NCBI GenBank assembly: GCA_038496445.1
Contig: JALMLS010000084.1
Span: 1 to 24,589, forward strand
DNA: 24,589 nt
From: Trichosphaerium sp. ATCC 40318
Taxonomy: Eukaryota > Discosea > Flabellinia > Trichosidae
Direction of reading: 5' to 3'
Shown here: positions 12,122 to 21,541 of the stretch, piece by piece
How the letters are laid out: every line of letters starts with the position of its first letter
How positions within the stretch are numbered: position 1 is the stretch's first letter
Notes under the pieces: generated by a model
The model's database searches: none
Told to the model about the DNA's origin: nothing
Seen by the model: only the letters and a program-made list of their open reading frames with translations
Program-made: the position numbers and the translations under genes

Positions 12122-13380
12122 ATGCAAAAAGCAACTTCACATTTCTCCTTCGCCTTTGTTACTACTGTTAATGATCAAAGTAAGTTGGAGTGTTTGTATC
12201 AAATATATATACAATATGTTAGTAAAAGACGGCGGAAGTAGGCTAGTGGAGAGTCAACTTAATAGCAAATAGATATACTTTATTTTTTTTTTCTTCTAGC
12301 ACTTGCTAAATTTTTCTTTTACAAAGACTCATGTGAGCCTTGATCCATATATCTATTATACGTGTACACCTACACTAACGTATCTTTCAAGGGCTATGAA
12401 TATATTCTTAAATCGATTAATGCTACAGTGTGTGTTCACTGTACTTTACTCAAAGCGAATTCAAATCAGTCACAACTATCCGCATCACCATTGACAAGGG
12501 CTACAGGTATGTCCCATATTTTTCAATTTTGCTCTATGCTACCTGCAGCGTTTTGTATCATAACATAGGCCTATACTTCACTGTAGCCTCAAACATTGTT
12601 AAACTTATTCTCATAATTTTCTTACCTCACTAGTATGTTTTTGCAGAATTATCATACAAAATTGCTTTCTCTTATGATTCAGCATCCAAAAACATTAAAA
12701 AACTTGCTGTTTTCACAATTCTGTTTACATTCAATTGGATGCAATGCTTGTAACAGTTTGTGGTATCCAAAGCTAAAGGGGACATTACCTGTATTTTTTA
12801 GGCTAAGAAAATCAACAAACAATATTGTAACACGAGAATTAAGATATAGAGAGCCGTCGAAAATACGGCAAGTGTTTTGAGTATACAATTCAAAGCCTGG
12901 TAAATTGTGTAAGTGGTTCCTAAGAACAAGATAAAAGGAATTTAAACACGTTTTCCTCACGTGATATATTTTTTTAAGTTCCGCCCTTTGTTACTGTTTT
13001 CTTCTAGATGGTGAGTTTGATGCAAGTAATTTCGTACCTTGTTCTGTGATAGATATTATTCGAGGCAAGAATTACTTTCTCAGGAACACACCAGGCGGCA
13101 TGTTTCAGTTACACAAAGCAATCGCCACTGCTCTTAACTCTCATGTTGACAAGCACTATGATCGCTTTACTGAGGACGCTGAAGTAACTGGTTTCGCCCC
13201 AGCATTAGTACCTGTAAAGATTATAAGAATATAACATTATTTACAGAGTGCAACTCTGTAGAATTAATCTGTGCACCTGAGATCCCTTCACATGAAAAGG
13301 TAATCAGTAATCAGTACTGGTTCGCTTTATTGCCTCATTCGCGGCCTGCTAAACAAGTACCAGTGTTAACTTAGTCTAGC
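12122..13380 (+). other. Exon-rich region, unresolved gene or decaying gene
   Basis: Several stretches look like coding exons on the plus strand, but I could not join all of them. A first exon may start with MQKATSHFSFAFVTTVNDQ (12122) before a GTAAGT donor. A segment with GYEYILKSINATV (about 12400-12507) splices in phase to ELSYKIAFSYDSASKNIKK (from 12649), then over a 52-nt intron to LRKSTNNIVTRELRYREP, ending at a TGA (12880). After that TGA the same frame (VYNSKPGKL) splices in phase into GEFDASNFVPCSVIDIIRG (13006-13235). A further frame shift near 13215 leads to ITLFTECNSVELICAPEIP and a stop near 13375. The in-frame TGA and the shift suggest a pseudogene, or exons I failed to place. 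No protein family was recognised. Confidence 0.35.
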
Positions 13381-13884
13381 AAATATTATCTGGGGACTCC
13401 ATCCAGTATAATGAAGATGTTTTTTTGGATTTCTGCCCGTTTTGATTTTTGTCAAACCTTTGGTCCGAGTTTGCCGGGACGCCATGTAAAGGGAAATCCC
13501 TGCGTCGCCTCCATTGTACCAGAAGATCAGCATGCACTAAGTCTCATACTACAGCGACTTATGTGCAAGCCAAAACTTCGGCCACAAACTAACTTGTAAC
13601 TTAATGCTGATAAGCCTTGTACCAATAAACAACAATTATTATGATTGGGCCAAAATTGACAATATAATCAAAGGGGATGCTCTTTGACAAAGGCGCTCTG
13701 TCTTCAGTGGATCTAGTGTAACCACAAGCAGATTTATTCTACATTTTGGTACACTCATGCAATGTTGAACAAAAAAGTAACAAAAACTGAATTCTTACAC
13801 AAAAGAAAAAAGGATTGTAGGGTGCAGGAGTTTTTTGATTGGTTACTACTTGCCTTTGTTCAATCTACTGCGACTTCATTGGAA
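13381..13884. other. Intergenic, nothing firm
   Basis: A 62-codon open frame at 13411-13599 (MKMFFWISARF start) lacks recognisable features and may be chance or part of the decayed unit to its left. Nothing else was identified. Confidence 0.3.
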
Positions 13885-14976
13885 TTATGTCCATACACGA
13901 GTTCCTTTTAAAGCTTTAATTCCTTCATCAGTTACTGAAGTACGACTAAGGGTAATAGTATGAACTCCTGTAAGTGCTTTTACATAATAGTATGAGCTCC
14001 AGCAAGTGCTTTAATGCCTTTGTCAGTTTAAGGCCAATAGTATGAACTCCAACAAGTGCTTTTACACCTTCATCTGTTATTGAAGTATAATTAAGGTAAA
14101 TAGTGTGAACTCCAGCAAGTGCTTTAATGCCTTCGTCAGTTACCCAAGTGCTAGTAAGGTAAATAGTATGAACTCCTGCAAGTGCTTTTACGCCTTCATC
14201 TGTTATTGAAGTATGACTAAGAGTAATAAAATGAACACCTGCAAGCGCTTTTACACCTTCATCTGTTACTGAAGTGTTATAAAGGTCAATAGTATGAACT
14301 CCAGCAAGTGCTGTTACACCTTCATCAGTTACTGAAGTATGACTAAGGTCAATAGTATGAACTCCAGCAAGTGCTTTAATGCCTTTATCAGTTACCAAAG
14401 TGCTATTAAGGCCAATAGTATGAACTCCAACCAGTGCTTTTACACCTTCATCTGTTACTGAAGTATAACTGAGGTAAATAGTATGAACTCCAGCAAGTGC
14501 TTTAACGCCTTCATCTGTTACTTTAGTACAATTGAGGTAAATAGTATGAACTCCAGCAAGTGCTTTAACGCCTTCGTCAGTTACTGCAGTATTGGCAAGG
14601 TAAATAGTATGAACTCCAGCAAGTGCTTTAACGCCTTCGTCAGTTACTTTAGTACAATTGAGGTAAATAGTATGAACTCCAGCAAATTGTGTAATGCTGG
14701 TATCGTCAAAACCACGCAAGCTAAGGTCTATGTTGGTATTTTTCAGAATCCCACGATGTTTTACAACTGATCTACTTGGTTTATAGTTTCAACCCTGATA
14801 GCGTGGTATCCAATAATGTCGTGAACGATAGAAGCAAACAAGCGACATGTTTGACAAGCTGCAAATCGTGATGTGGTTGTTTGAACCAAAATATGCGCTA
14901 ATATCTCCGTAGGTAGCCGCAACAAATTATCATGTGCGTTGTTGTTGATTTTAAAACACGTTGAAATAGGAAGCAT
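13885..14976 (-). pseudogene. Frameshifted F-box/LRR gene
   Basis: The minus strand starts with ATG at 14976 and a good F-box (LLRLPTEILAHILVQTTTSR, then CRLFASIVHDIIGY), but this frame stops at 14761 after NQVDQL. The expected continuation (ILKNTNIDLSLRG) is in another frame directly after it, consistent with loss of one nucleotide near 14757-14763. Eleven nearly identical 21-residue LRR units follow (LAGVHTIYLNCTKVTDEG type). Near 14030 the frame is lost again: the next unit (DKGIKALAGAHTIM) and the final units (VKALTGVHTITLSRTSVTD) are each in different frames, with the family-like end at 13885. No splice signals fit these breaks, so the locus is probably a recent pseudogene. Sequencing error in such repetitive DNA is the main alternative. 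The F-box matches the style of the gene at 17270. Confidence 0.8.
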
Positions 14977-15959
14977 TGTATATCGTCTTTGTGATGGTAT
15001 TAAGGACGTCTCTAATGGTTAAAATGTACTTTTATACACCAATATCTAGAATGGAGGTGGTATGTGCTGCGAAAGGATCAGTTAGGCTATGGTATTTCGG
15101 TACGAGTACAAGTTAAGTGCAAATACTGGAACGATACCAGTTTCAAGATATCAGTCTAAAACACCTTAAATTAAAAGTTCTACAAAGTGGTTGAAAGCTC
15201 TATCAGCGCTTATTAACAAACTTACGTTAGTGGTAAAACTTGCTCACCCTCGCCTAACTGCTACTTTTTTTGTGTCAAAATGTGCCTGTTGTTATTTGAC
15301 ACTTGGTACGAAATCACGTGATGTTAGATACTTTCAGACACTTTCACCCAAACCTCTTTTTGCCACTTTGCGCGCGTAGAGAAATGTATAAAGTACATTA
15401 CTTACGCGAAATAATAGTTTAAACTATTTTAGGCCTATGAAAAAAAAAGGTGGGCTATTCAAACCTGGCACAAAAGTGTACAGCCGCCTTATGTGCAGTG
15501 ATTAGGTCAATAGATGATGGGGGTTCTGAGATTTTGTGACAGCGGACCGTTTGGACCAACAAAAATCCAAGGGAGTAAGTACCCTTTGAAAAAAGTAATT
15601 TAACAACTTGAAGGAATACAAAGAGTGTAGGACCACTATATACACCTGTACAAACAGTTTATCAAAATGACAAGCCTGTATATCAGTAGCCAAACACTTT
15701 TATTAGCACTTAGTTGAGTTACTGAGTACACTGAAGTTGATTCTTTGAAGAAACATACTCGGTTGTAACATTGTACAAAAAAAATCAAAGTAATGTACTC
15801 TGTTAGCATTCAACGAGTAAAATGATTGTTGCTGTAAATAACGAGCGGTTACGTACAACAAGCAACCGGAAGAGTATGGAACGTACCAATAGTAAGCTTC
15901 TCCAACTGTACAATGACTTGTTCTTGTGCGAACATAAGGTACGGTACAAAGCATTCAAC
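14977..15959. other. Long intergenic region
   Basis: No gene is supported. Short open frames occur on both strands (for example 15191-15379 plus, 15703-15954 minus) without recognisable motifs. A TCACGTGA palindrome lies at 15314-15321 and a 16-bp perfect palindrome AATAGTTTAAACTATT at 15413-15428. Confidence 0.4.
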
Positions 15960-17010
15960 ACTATGTGAGTTCAGTACCTCAGTTTACTTGTTAGCTCCAA
16001 TTTTCAATCTGCAAAGAGACAAAGTTTACATCTCGTATGGCCTCAACCTGGTGGTGACAGTAACTCAGTCAAAGTTGAGGAAGGTGTAATTCGAGATAGC
16101 GAAAAACGATAATAATAAAGGTATGTAATCGAGATCAACGTTTCTTTTTATGCAGCTAAGAACTGAGACTAATTTTCTATTGTTTAGGTGTTTATTATGT
16201 CAGCGCTTTTGAACCAAGTTCACTCTTCAAATACTTTACTATATCGGTATGAGAGGCGAATACCTCCAATAGGAACACTTCTTGTATCCATCAAAGGTAA
16301 TCCAAGTTGTATCATGTCAGACCAGCAACACCAAAACAAAAAGTTTCTTCCTCACTATGTCGTTTTATCACATGATACAACACCGATGGGTGTGGTATCA
16401 AGAAGCTGTGTGTATGTAGAAGACCGAAACACCGTTGTCAACCAATCCACACAATTGATAACTTGTGTATTAAAGCATGTGAGAAAAAAGTGCACAAAGC
16501 GTTCTTGATCTCTCAAAGAAACACGTGTACATCAAACCAAAATATGTTGACAATGTACTCATCAAATACTTGGATGGAGCTACAAAGGCCAAAGCTACAT
16601 TCATTCGGATGTCCATTCTGCCTCCCTCCAAACCATTTTATAGCGCCACCTGTAAAACAACAATGCATCTATGAGATTGACTTCACAATGGTTTTCTTAG
16701 CAAGGAAGCTTGCGGATGATATTGCATAAGTATATTTTGTACCGCCAGTCGCATTCAGCAAAAAACAAGTCTTCGTTCAATTGAAAATGTCCCAGTTTTA
16801 ATGAAAACCGACACAGTTACTGTTACTGCCAGGATAGCAATAAAAAACCATAAACAAGTGAGCTAGATTCCATTTCTCAGAGGGTGGCTACAAACATCTA
16901 TTAAAGGATAGCGAAGATAACGTCAAACACAACTACAAAAAGGCAACTGACAACAGTTCTATCATTATGTCTGTACAGCACGGTGTTGATACTATTGTAG
17001 GATCATAATA
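15960..17010 (+). pseudogene. Probable decayed coding region, family unknown
   Basis: Successive plus-strand stretches read like protein but lie in different frames. They are YERRIPPIGTLLVSIKGN through VVLSHDTTPMGVVSRSCVYV (16188-16500), VLDLSKKHVYIKPKYVDN to RMSILPPSKPFY (about 16500-16650), CIYEIDFTMVFLARKLADD (to 16729), SIENVPVLMKTDTVTVTAR (about 16780-16850) and EGGYKHLLKDSEDNVKHNY ending GVDTIVGS at about 17009. One good intron is visible (GTATGT at 16121 to TTGTTTAG at about 16188). The remaining frame changes have no obvious splice sites, for instance at the A-run near 16485. Decay of a once larger gene is the simplest reading; missed introns are possible. I do not recognise the family. 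Confidence 0.4.
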
Positions 17011-17269
17011 TTAAGGTCACGTGACAAAGATTTTGTAATCGTTGGGAGCAGGCTCTTTGGCTCTTTTGAGGTGATTCTGAGAACTTTAATGAATTTTCAA
17101 ACACGATACTAAGGACGATGACCAAGTCATTAAGGCACCCTTGTTAGCTTAATAAATTACCTTTCTCTGGCAATATACTACTCGTTCGTAATCAATTTAT
17201 CACATTTCTTAGACGTCTAAAACTAACGCTGCCATTGTTAGACGAATTAACTAACACTCTGACCATAAA

Positions 17270-17950
17270 ATGAAAAAGAAAATACAACAACACACAGACC
17301 AAGTATTCGACCTTGTTGGGCTACCAATTGAAATAATAGTCCATATTCTCAAACAAGGGCCACATACACTCCGTGCAGCCCAAACAAGTCATTTATTGCG
17401 GGATATTGTTCACAACCACGTTGGATATGGTCATATCAGAATAAAAAATGTAACAGAGATTCAGATGCTCTCTGGTAGTCCATTACTCCAAAATACAATA
17501 ATCAACGTTCAAGGATCAATACTAACAGATAAAGCAATCAGATTGTTGGCAGGTGTACATACTATCTACATATCTAATTGTAAAACAATAACAGATAATG
17601 GCATCAGGGCATTGGCAGGTGTGCATAAGATTGATATATCTTTTACCAATGTAACAGATGAAGGTTTGAAGGCATTGGCAGGTGTACACTCTATCGACTT
17701 GTATGCTTGTAAATCAATAACAGACAATGGCATTGTGGCGTTGGCAGGTGTACATGAGATTTCTTTGTCATTTACAAGTGTAACAGATGAAGGCATTGTG
17801 GCTTTGGCAGGTGTACATACTATCTCCTTGATGCATTGTAAATCAATAACAGAAGTAGGGTTAAAGGCACTTCTAGGTGTACATACCATCTACATGGAAA
17901 ACGACAGACGATCTGAGTTTGGTGTGCTTGACTTAGGTATAATCTATTAG
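17270..17950 (+). CDS. Short F-box/LRR protein
   Basis: This intronless gene encodes 226 residues. The ATG at 17270 follows CATAAA and starts a lysine-rich leader. Residues about 13-60 form an F-box (LVGLPIEIIVHILKQGP, SHLLRDIVHNHVGYGHIRI). A short linker (SGSPLLQNTIINVQG) leads into six LRR units of 21-22 residues that alternate a TxVTDEG type with a CKSITDNG type. The end, MENDRRSEFGVLDLGIIY, leaves the repeat. The protein probably acts as a substrate receptor of an SCF ligase, with few LRR units compared with the paralogues at 1559 and 19746. It is the most complete relative of the pseudogene at 13885-14976: both share the GYxxIR motif after the F-box. A TCACGTGA site at 17017 lies upstream. 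Confidence 0.82.
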   Translation: MKKKIQQHTDQVFDLVGLPIEIIVHILKQGPHTLRAAQTSHLLRDIVHNHVGYGHIRIKNVTEIQMLSGSPLLQNTIINVQGSILTDKAIRLLAGVHTIYISNCKTITDNGIRALAGVHKIDISFTNVTDEGLKALAGVHSIDLYACKSITDNGIVALAGVHEISLSFTSVTDEGIVALAGVHTISLMHCKSITEVGLKALLGVHTIYMENDRRSEFGVLDLGIIY

Positions 17951-18248
17951 TAAGCAAAAAACTGTTTTGGCCGTCGTTCAATAAAGTTCCAACAAAAATT
18001 TCTACTTTGCCTTGGAATGGTTCATTACTAACTACAAGATTCTTATCATTAGTTATGTGATAAGTTTCACATGTTAAAGTATGGAGCCAATGAAGATTGT
18101 AAACGTTCAAGAAGGGTACTACAGTTCTATCTCTTCCAACTATATGTTTGCCATCTGAGTCATATTTACTTTGATTTATCACGGGAACCAAGACTTTATC
18201 ATCAAAGTTAGGTATCCTGTTGGTGTCTACACAAAAAAATGTTCCCAT
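17820..18248 (-). CDS. Unrecognised open frame, convergent with F-box/LRR gene
   Basis: From the ATG at 18248 the minus strand reads MGTFFCVDTNRIPNFDDKV and continues about 100 residues with mixed, protein-like composition (INQSKYDSDGKHIVGRDRTV, YNLHWLHTLTCETYHI, EPFQGKVEIFVGTLL). The last 40 codons overlap the antisense of the F-box/LRR gene and look like non-coding shadow, so the real exon may end near 17950. There is no recognised family and no clear splice partner. It may be a relic exon like those at 15960-17010. Confidence 0.3.
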   Translation of the reverse strand: MGTFFCVDTNRIPNFDDKVLVPVINQSKYDSDGKHIVGRDRTVVPFLNVYNLHWLHTLTCETYHITNDKNLVVSNEPFQGKVEIFVGTLLNDGQNSFLLTNRLYLSQAHQTQIVCRFPCRWYVHLEVPLTLLLLLIYNASRR

Positions 18249-18710
18249 TCTGGAAAAGATCAGTATTGATATGTGTGGCAAAAAAGTAGTTCGCTCTTCT
18301 CATTGAACGTGTTGTACAACCTCTTACATCCGATATTGGGAAAACGCCGCATCCACACTGTTGCGATTAACAGCTGAGGATAATTGTAGCACTATCGATC
18401 AAATTTCTCAGGACTTGTTAACTTTTTTGAATTGTAATGTGCCATTGTATAGAACTGCTACTAGCCGATGTTGTTTTACAATACTAGTGTACTTAAACAA
18501 CTACCTCTCACTTCAAACGTCACCAAAATACTCATTTATACTGTAATGGTAGTCCTGTTTCAGGCTTGAGCACTGAGTATGGTACAAATCAATGTATTTT
18601 GCTTTTTGTCTTTTTTTGATGTCAGGATTACAATAGGAGGCTACCCTTCCCTTTGTCTCTAAACAGTTTTGTTGTTATTGTCAATACTAAATAGAGGCCT
18701 TATAGCTCTG
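18249..18710. other. Intergenic, nothing firm
   Basis: A 61-codon open frame at 18361-18546 on the plus strand has no start context or motifs worth a call. No RNA gene was recognised. Confidence 0.3.
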
Positions 18711-18846
18711 CTTAAGCATAAGGAGTGTCGGCATCAATACTGGGCTCTTCATTTTCATGTGCCATTGCCAATGCTTTCTGCTTAAGCATAAGGAGTGTCG
18801 GCATCAATACTGGGCTCTTCATTTTCATGTGCCATTGCCAATGCTT
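18711..18846. repeat. 70-bp tandem duplication
   Basis: A 70-bp unit (18711-18780, starting CTTAAGCATAAGGAGTGTCG) is followed immediately by a second copy, identical for 66 bases (18781-18846). Identity without a mismatch indicates a very recent duplication or an assembly artefact. The unit length is not a multiple of three, so any frame through it would change. Confidence 0.95.
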
Positions 18847-19745
18847 GTTCATTTCCATTCTTCTTAGCAAGTTAGATAGTACAGAAGTAAAACCTTGTAT
18901 ACACACTATCAGCAGTGTGCTATATGTTACTTCCAGCGAACAGTAGAATACTTCTTGAGCATGTTTTGCGTAAGCTCTGTAGGCTTGTTAAGATGAGAAA
19001 TCGGTGGTATAATGTAAATAAAAACTCGAAAACTGCGTGAACTCAGCATGCAAGGATAGTTTATTTAGCCCAAAGACACCTTATTTTTGGGTGTAAAAAA
19101 GGAAACGTTGACAACAGTCACGTGTACACGATAGCGGTCGCAAGGTGTTTATTCGCACCTGTTGGGTAAGCCCCAAGCGAAGTCAGACATTCCTATACAC
19201 CAGGTTCATATGCACGAAAAGCGGAGTAGCAACACAGACAAAGAGAAAAACAAGATGAGGTGTTCATGAGGCTTGATGTGAATAATTACAATAACTGTTC
19301 GTAAAACGAACCTGGTGACTTCGCTTAAACACAGACATCTGGATTATGCCATAGTAGTTGCTTTCGATCTCCTTTCGTGTATAGATGGTCAAAGATATTG
19401 CTCCACAACTCAGTTGTAACGAATGGTATCTATTTCGGTTGTATTGGGCACTTTGCCACTGACATGTACGAATAGTGTTAGCAATACCGCCAGCAAGAAG
19501 TTAATAAATTCAAAGGAAAAGTCTATTTGAAAACTGATAAATCTCAAAGATTTCCAGCTGCCAATAAAGAACTAATAAGCGCACATTGTATAGTATATGT
19601 ATGTTGTTGCAACTGATTTTTAAAAAACCAAATACAACATCCCAACAATATATATAGTCAAAGTAAACACAAGTAATTTGGTTTTTTTGTACTGTAGCGT
19701 TCATTAGCTGACAGTTCCAATATGTTTTACACGAGATCAAAAGTG
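18847..19745. other. Long intergenic region
   Basis: No gene is supported. A minus-strand open frame at 19510-19740 is AT-rich and motif-free; it lies in the 3' flank of the F-box/LRR gene. No tRNA or snRNA-like structure was recognised. Confidence 0.4.
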
Positions 19746-21402
19746 CTAGTATAGTTTTACTGTTACTGAGGCATTGTTGAGTGCAGCTAAACCTTCGTGA
19801 GTCACATTTGCAGAACCTGTAAGATCAATAAAATCAGCAAGTAACTCCTTGATACCCTCATCTGTTACTGATGTATGAGCAAGATTAATCGAATAAACAC
19901 CCTTCAACTCTTTAATACCTTCATCTGTAACTGATGTTCTTTCAAGCTCAATAGTATGAACACCCTTCAACTTCTTGATCCCTTCATCTGTAATATGCTC
20001 ACAATTATTAAGGCTAATTCTGTGAACGCCTACAAGTGATTTGAGCCATTCATCTGTTACTGAAGTGGAATCAAGTGTAATGTCATAAATATCTTTAAGT
20101 GACTTGACGCCTTCATGTGTTACATACTTACAACCGGCAAGATTAATTGTGTGAACACCTTTGAGTGATTTGATAGCTTCATCTGTAACATTAAGAGAGG
20201 CAAGGCCAATTGTGTGTACGCCTACCAAAGCCTTTATGCCTTCATCCGTAACTGATGTTCCTTGAAGGTCAATAGTATGAACGCCCTTCAACTCCTTGAT
20301 GGCTTCATCTGTAACATACACACAATAATGAAGATTAATTGAATGAACACCTTTGAGAGCCTTGACGCCTTCATCTGAAACTTTAGTTTCATCTAGGTTG
20401 ATGGTATGAACGCCTTTCAATGCCTTTATGCCTTCATTTGTAACTTCCGTTCCTTTTAGCTCAATAGTATGAACACCCTTCAACTCCTTAATCCCTTCAT
20501 CTGAAATATACTCACAATCATTAAGGTTAATTCTATGTACACCTACCAATGCCTTTATATCGTCATCTGTAACTTGAGTGTTGGCAAGGTTAATATCATA
20601 TACTCCTTGCAATTCCTTTATACCGTAATAAATATCTGTGTTACTAAGGTTGATTGTATGGACACCTTTCAGTGCCTTCACACCTTCATCTGTTACTGAA
20701 TTACATTCACTAAGATCAATCGTATGAACTCCTCTAAGGTCTTCAAGATCATAATCTGATATACTACTCTGATGTGCAGTAATGTGTTTGCAACCATTTA
20801 GTAATGAATATAAAGTGTTCTTTCCAGCTAGGTACATATAGAAGGAAATTAAAGAGTTGTTCATGATACCCTTGTACTCTCTAATCTTTAAAATATCTGA
20901 GATTGTCGAGAGACACACTTTTCCGTATCCAACAATGTGGTGAATGATATCAGCCATCAAATGACATGATTGGGCGGCAGAATACCTTGCTTTTACTTCT
21001 GTATGATGTAGAATATTCGTGATAACCTCTGGTGGAAAGTCCATTATGCTTAGTTCTATGTTTTTCGATGTCAATTGTGTACTACCGGTTATTGTTAGCC
21101 CAAAATATAGGCACAAAAAATAGAAGTTTAGTCGGGGAAAAAAAAAAAGACACTTACTTTTGTAGCAGCTGTTTTTGATTTTGCAGGTGGCGTTTGTTCG
21201 CTTGTTTTGAAAATGTATGCGTTTGTTTCAACAGGATATCATCTAGTTGTTTTATAATGCTCTTATTTGTCATATTTAGCATTGTTTCAAGTTGTTTTGT
21301 AAATAGTTCGCTTTGCTCCGCCATAACCTGTTTGAATTCTTCCGGATGGTTACTACGGTAATGATTGAATGCTTGATCAATTGAAATACCGGAGAAGTTC
21401 AT
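19746..21402 (-). CDS. Coiled-coil/F-box/LRR protein, two exons
   Basis: Exon 1 is 21402-21158 and exon 2 is 21081-19746. The 76-nt intron starts GTAAGTG after a phase-2 codon and ends CTAACAATAACCGGTAG with a clear CTAAC branch site, and the frame is kept for 526 residues. The start is the ATG at 21402; an open frame three codons further upstream begins only with TTG. Exon 1 encodes a Gln/Lys-rich helical segment (YRSNHPEEFKQVMAEQSELF, then KQANKRHLQNQKQLLQ), probably a coiled coil. Exon 2 has the F-box (IMDFPPEVITNILHHTEVKA) and about fifteen LRR units with LKGVHTIxL cores, ending NNASVTVKLY. Expected role: a dimerising SCF substrate receptor, by inference. Without splicing, exon 2 could start at an ATG inside the intron (21116). 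Fossils of both exons sit in the inverted-repeat arms. Confidence 0.82.
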
Positions 21403-21541
21403 AATTTGCAAGTTCTGAATGAGATTATGATCGTTAAGTTGTAGCGATTAAGCGAACTCAGAAGTTATGTTAAGTTTTTAGTATTCACGTGCAATACAAG
21501 CACAAACAGTTTAGTCCTGAAGAGTCCACCTTTTTATTATT

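Noticed and set aside
14483-14770. Plus-strand open frame with repeated MNSSKCFNAF units
   Set aside because: It is the antisense shadow of the LRR repeats of the pseudogene on the minus strand.
15413-15428. 16-bp perfect palindrome AATAGTTTAAACTATT
   Set aside because: AT-rich palindromes of this size are not rare in such DNA, and nothing nearby suggests an operator or an element end.
17566-17889. Minus-strand open frame with repeated CTPANA units
   Set aside because: Antisense shadow of the LRR gene at 17270-17950.
18712-18906. Minus-strand open frame with repeated AMAHENEEPSIDAD-like sequence
   Set aside because: It arises from the 70-bp tandem duplication read in two frames; there is no start context or homology.
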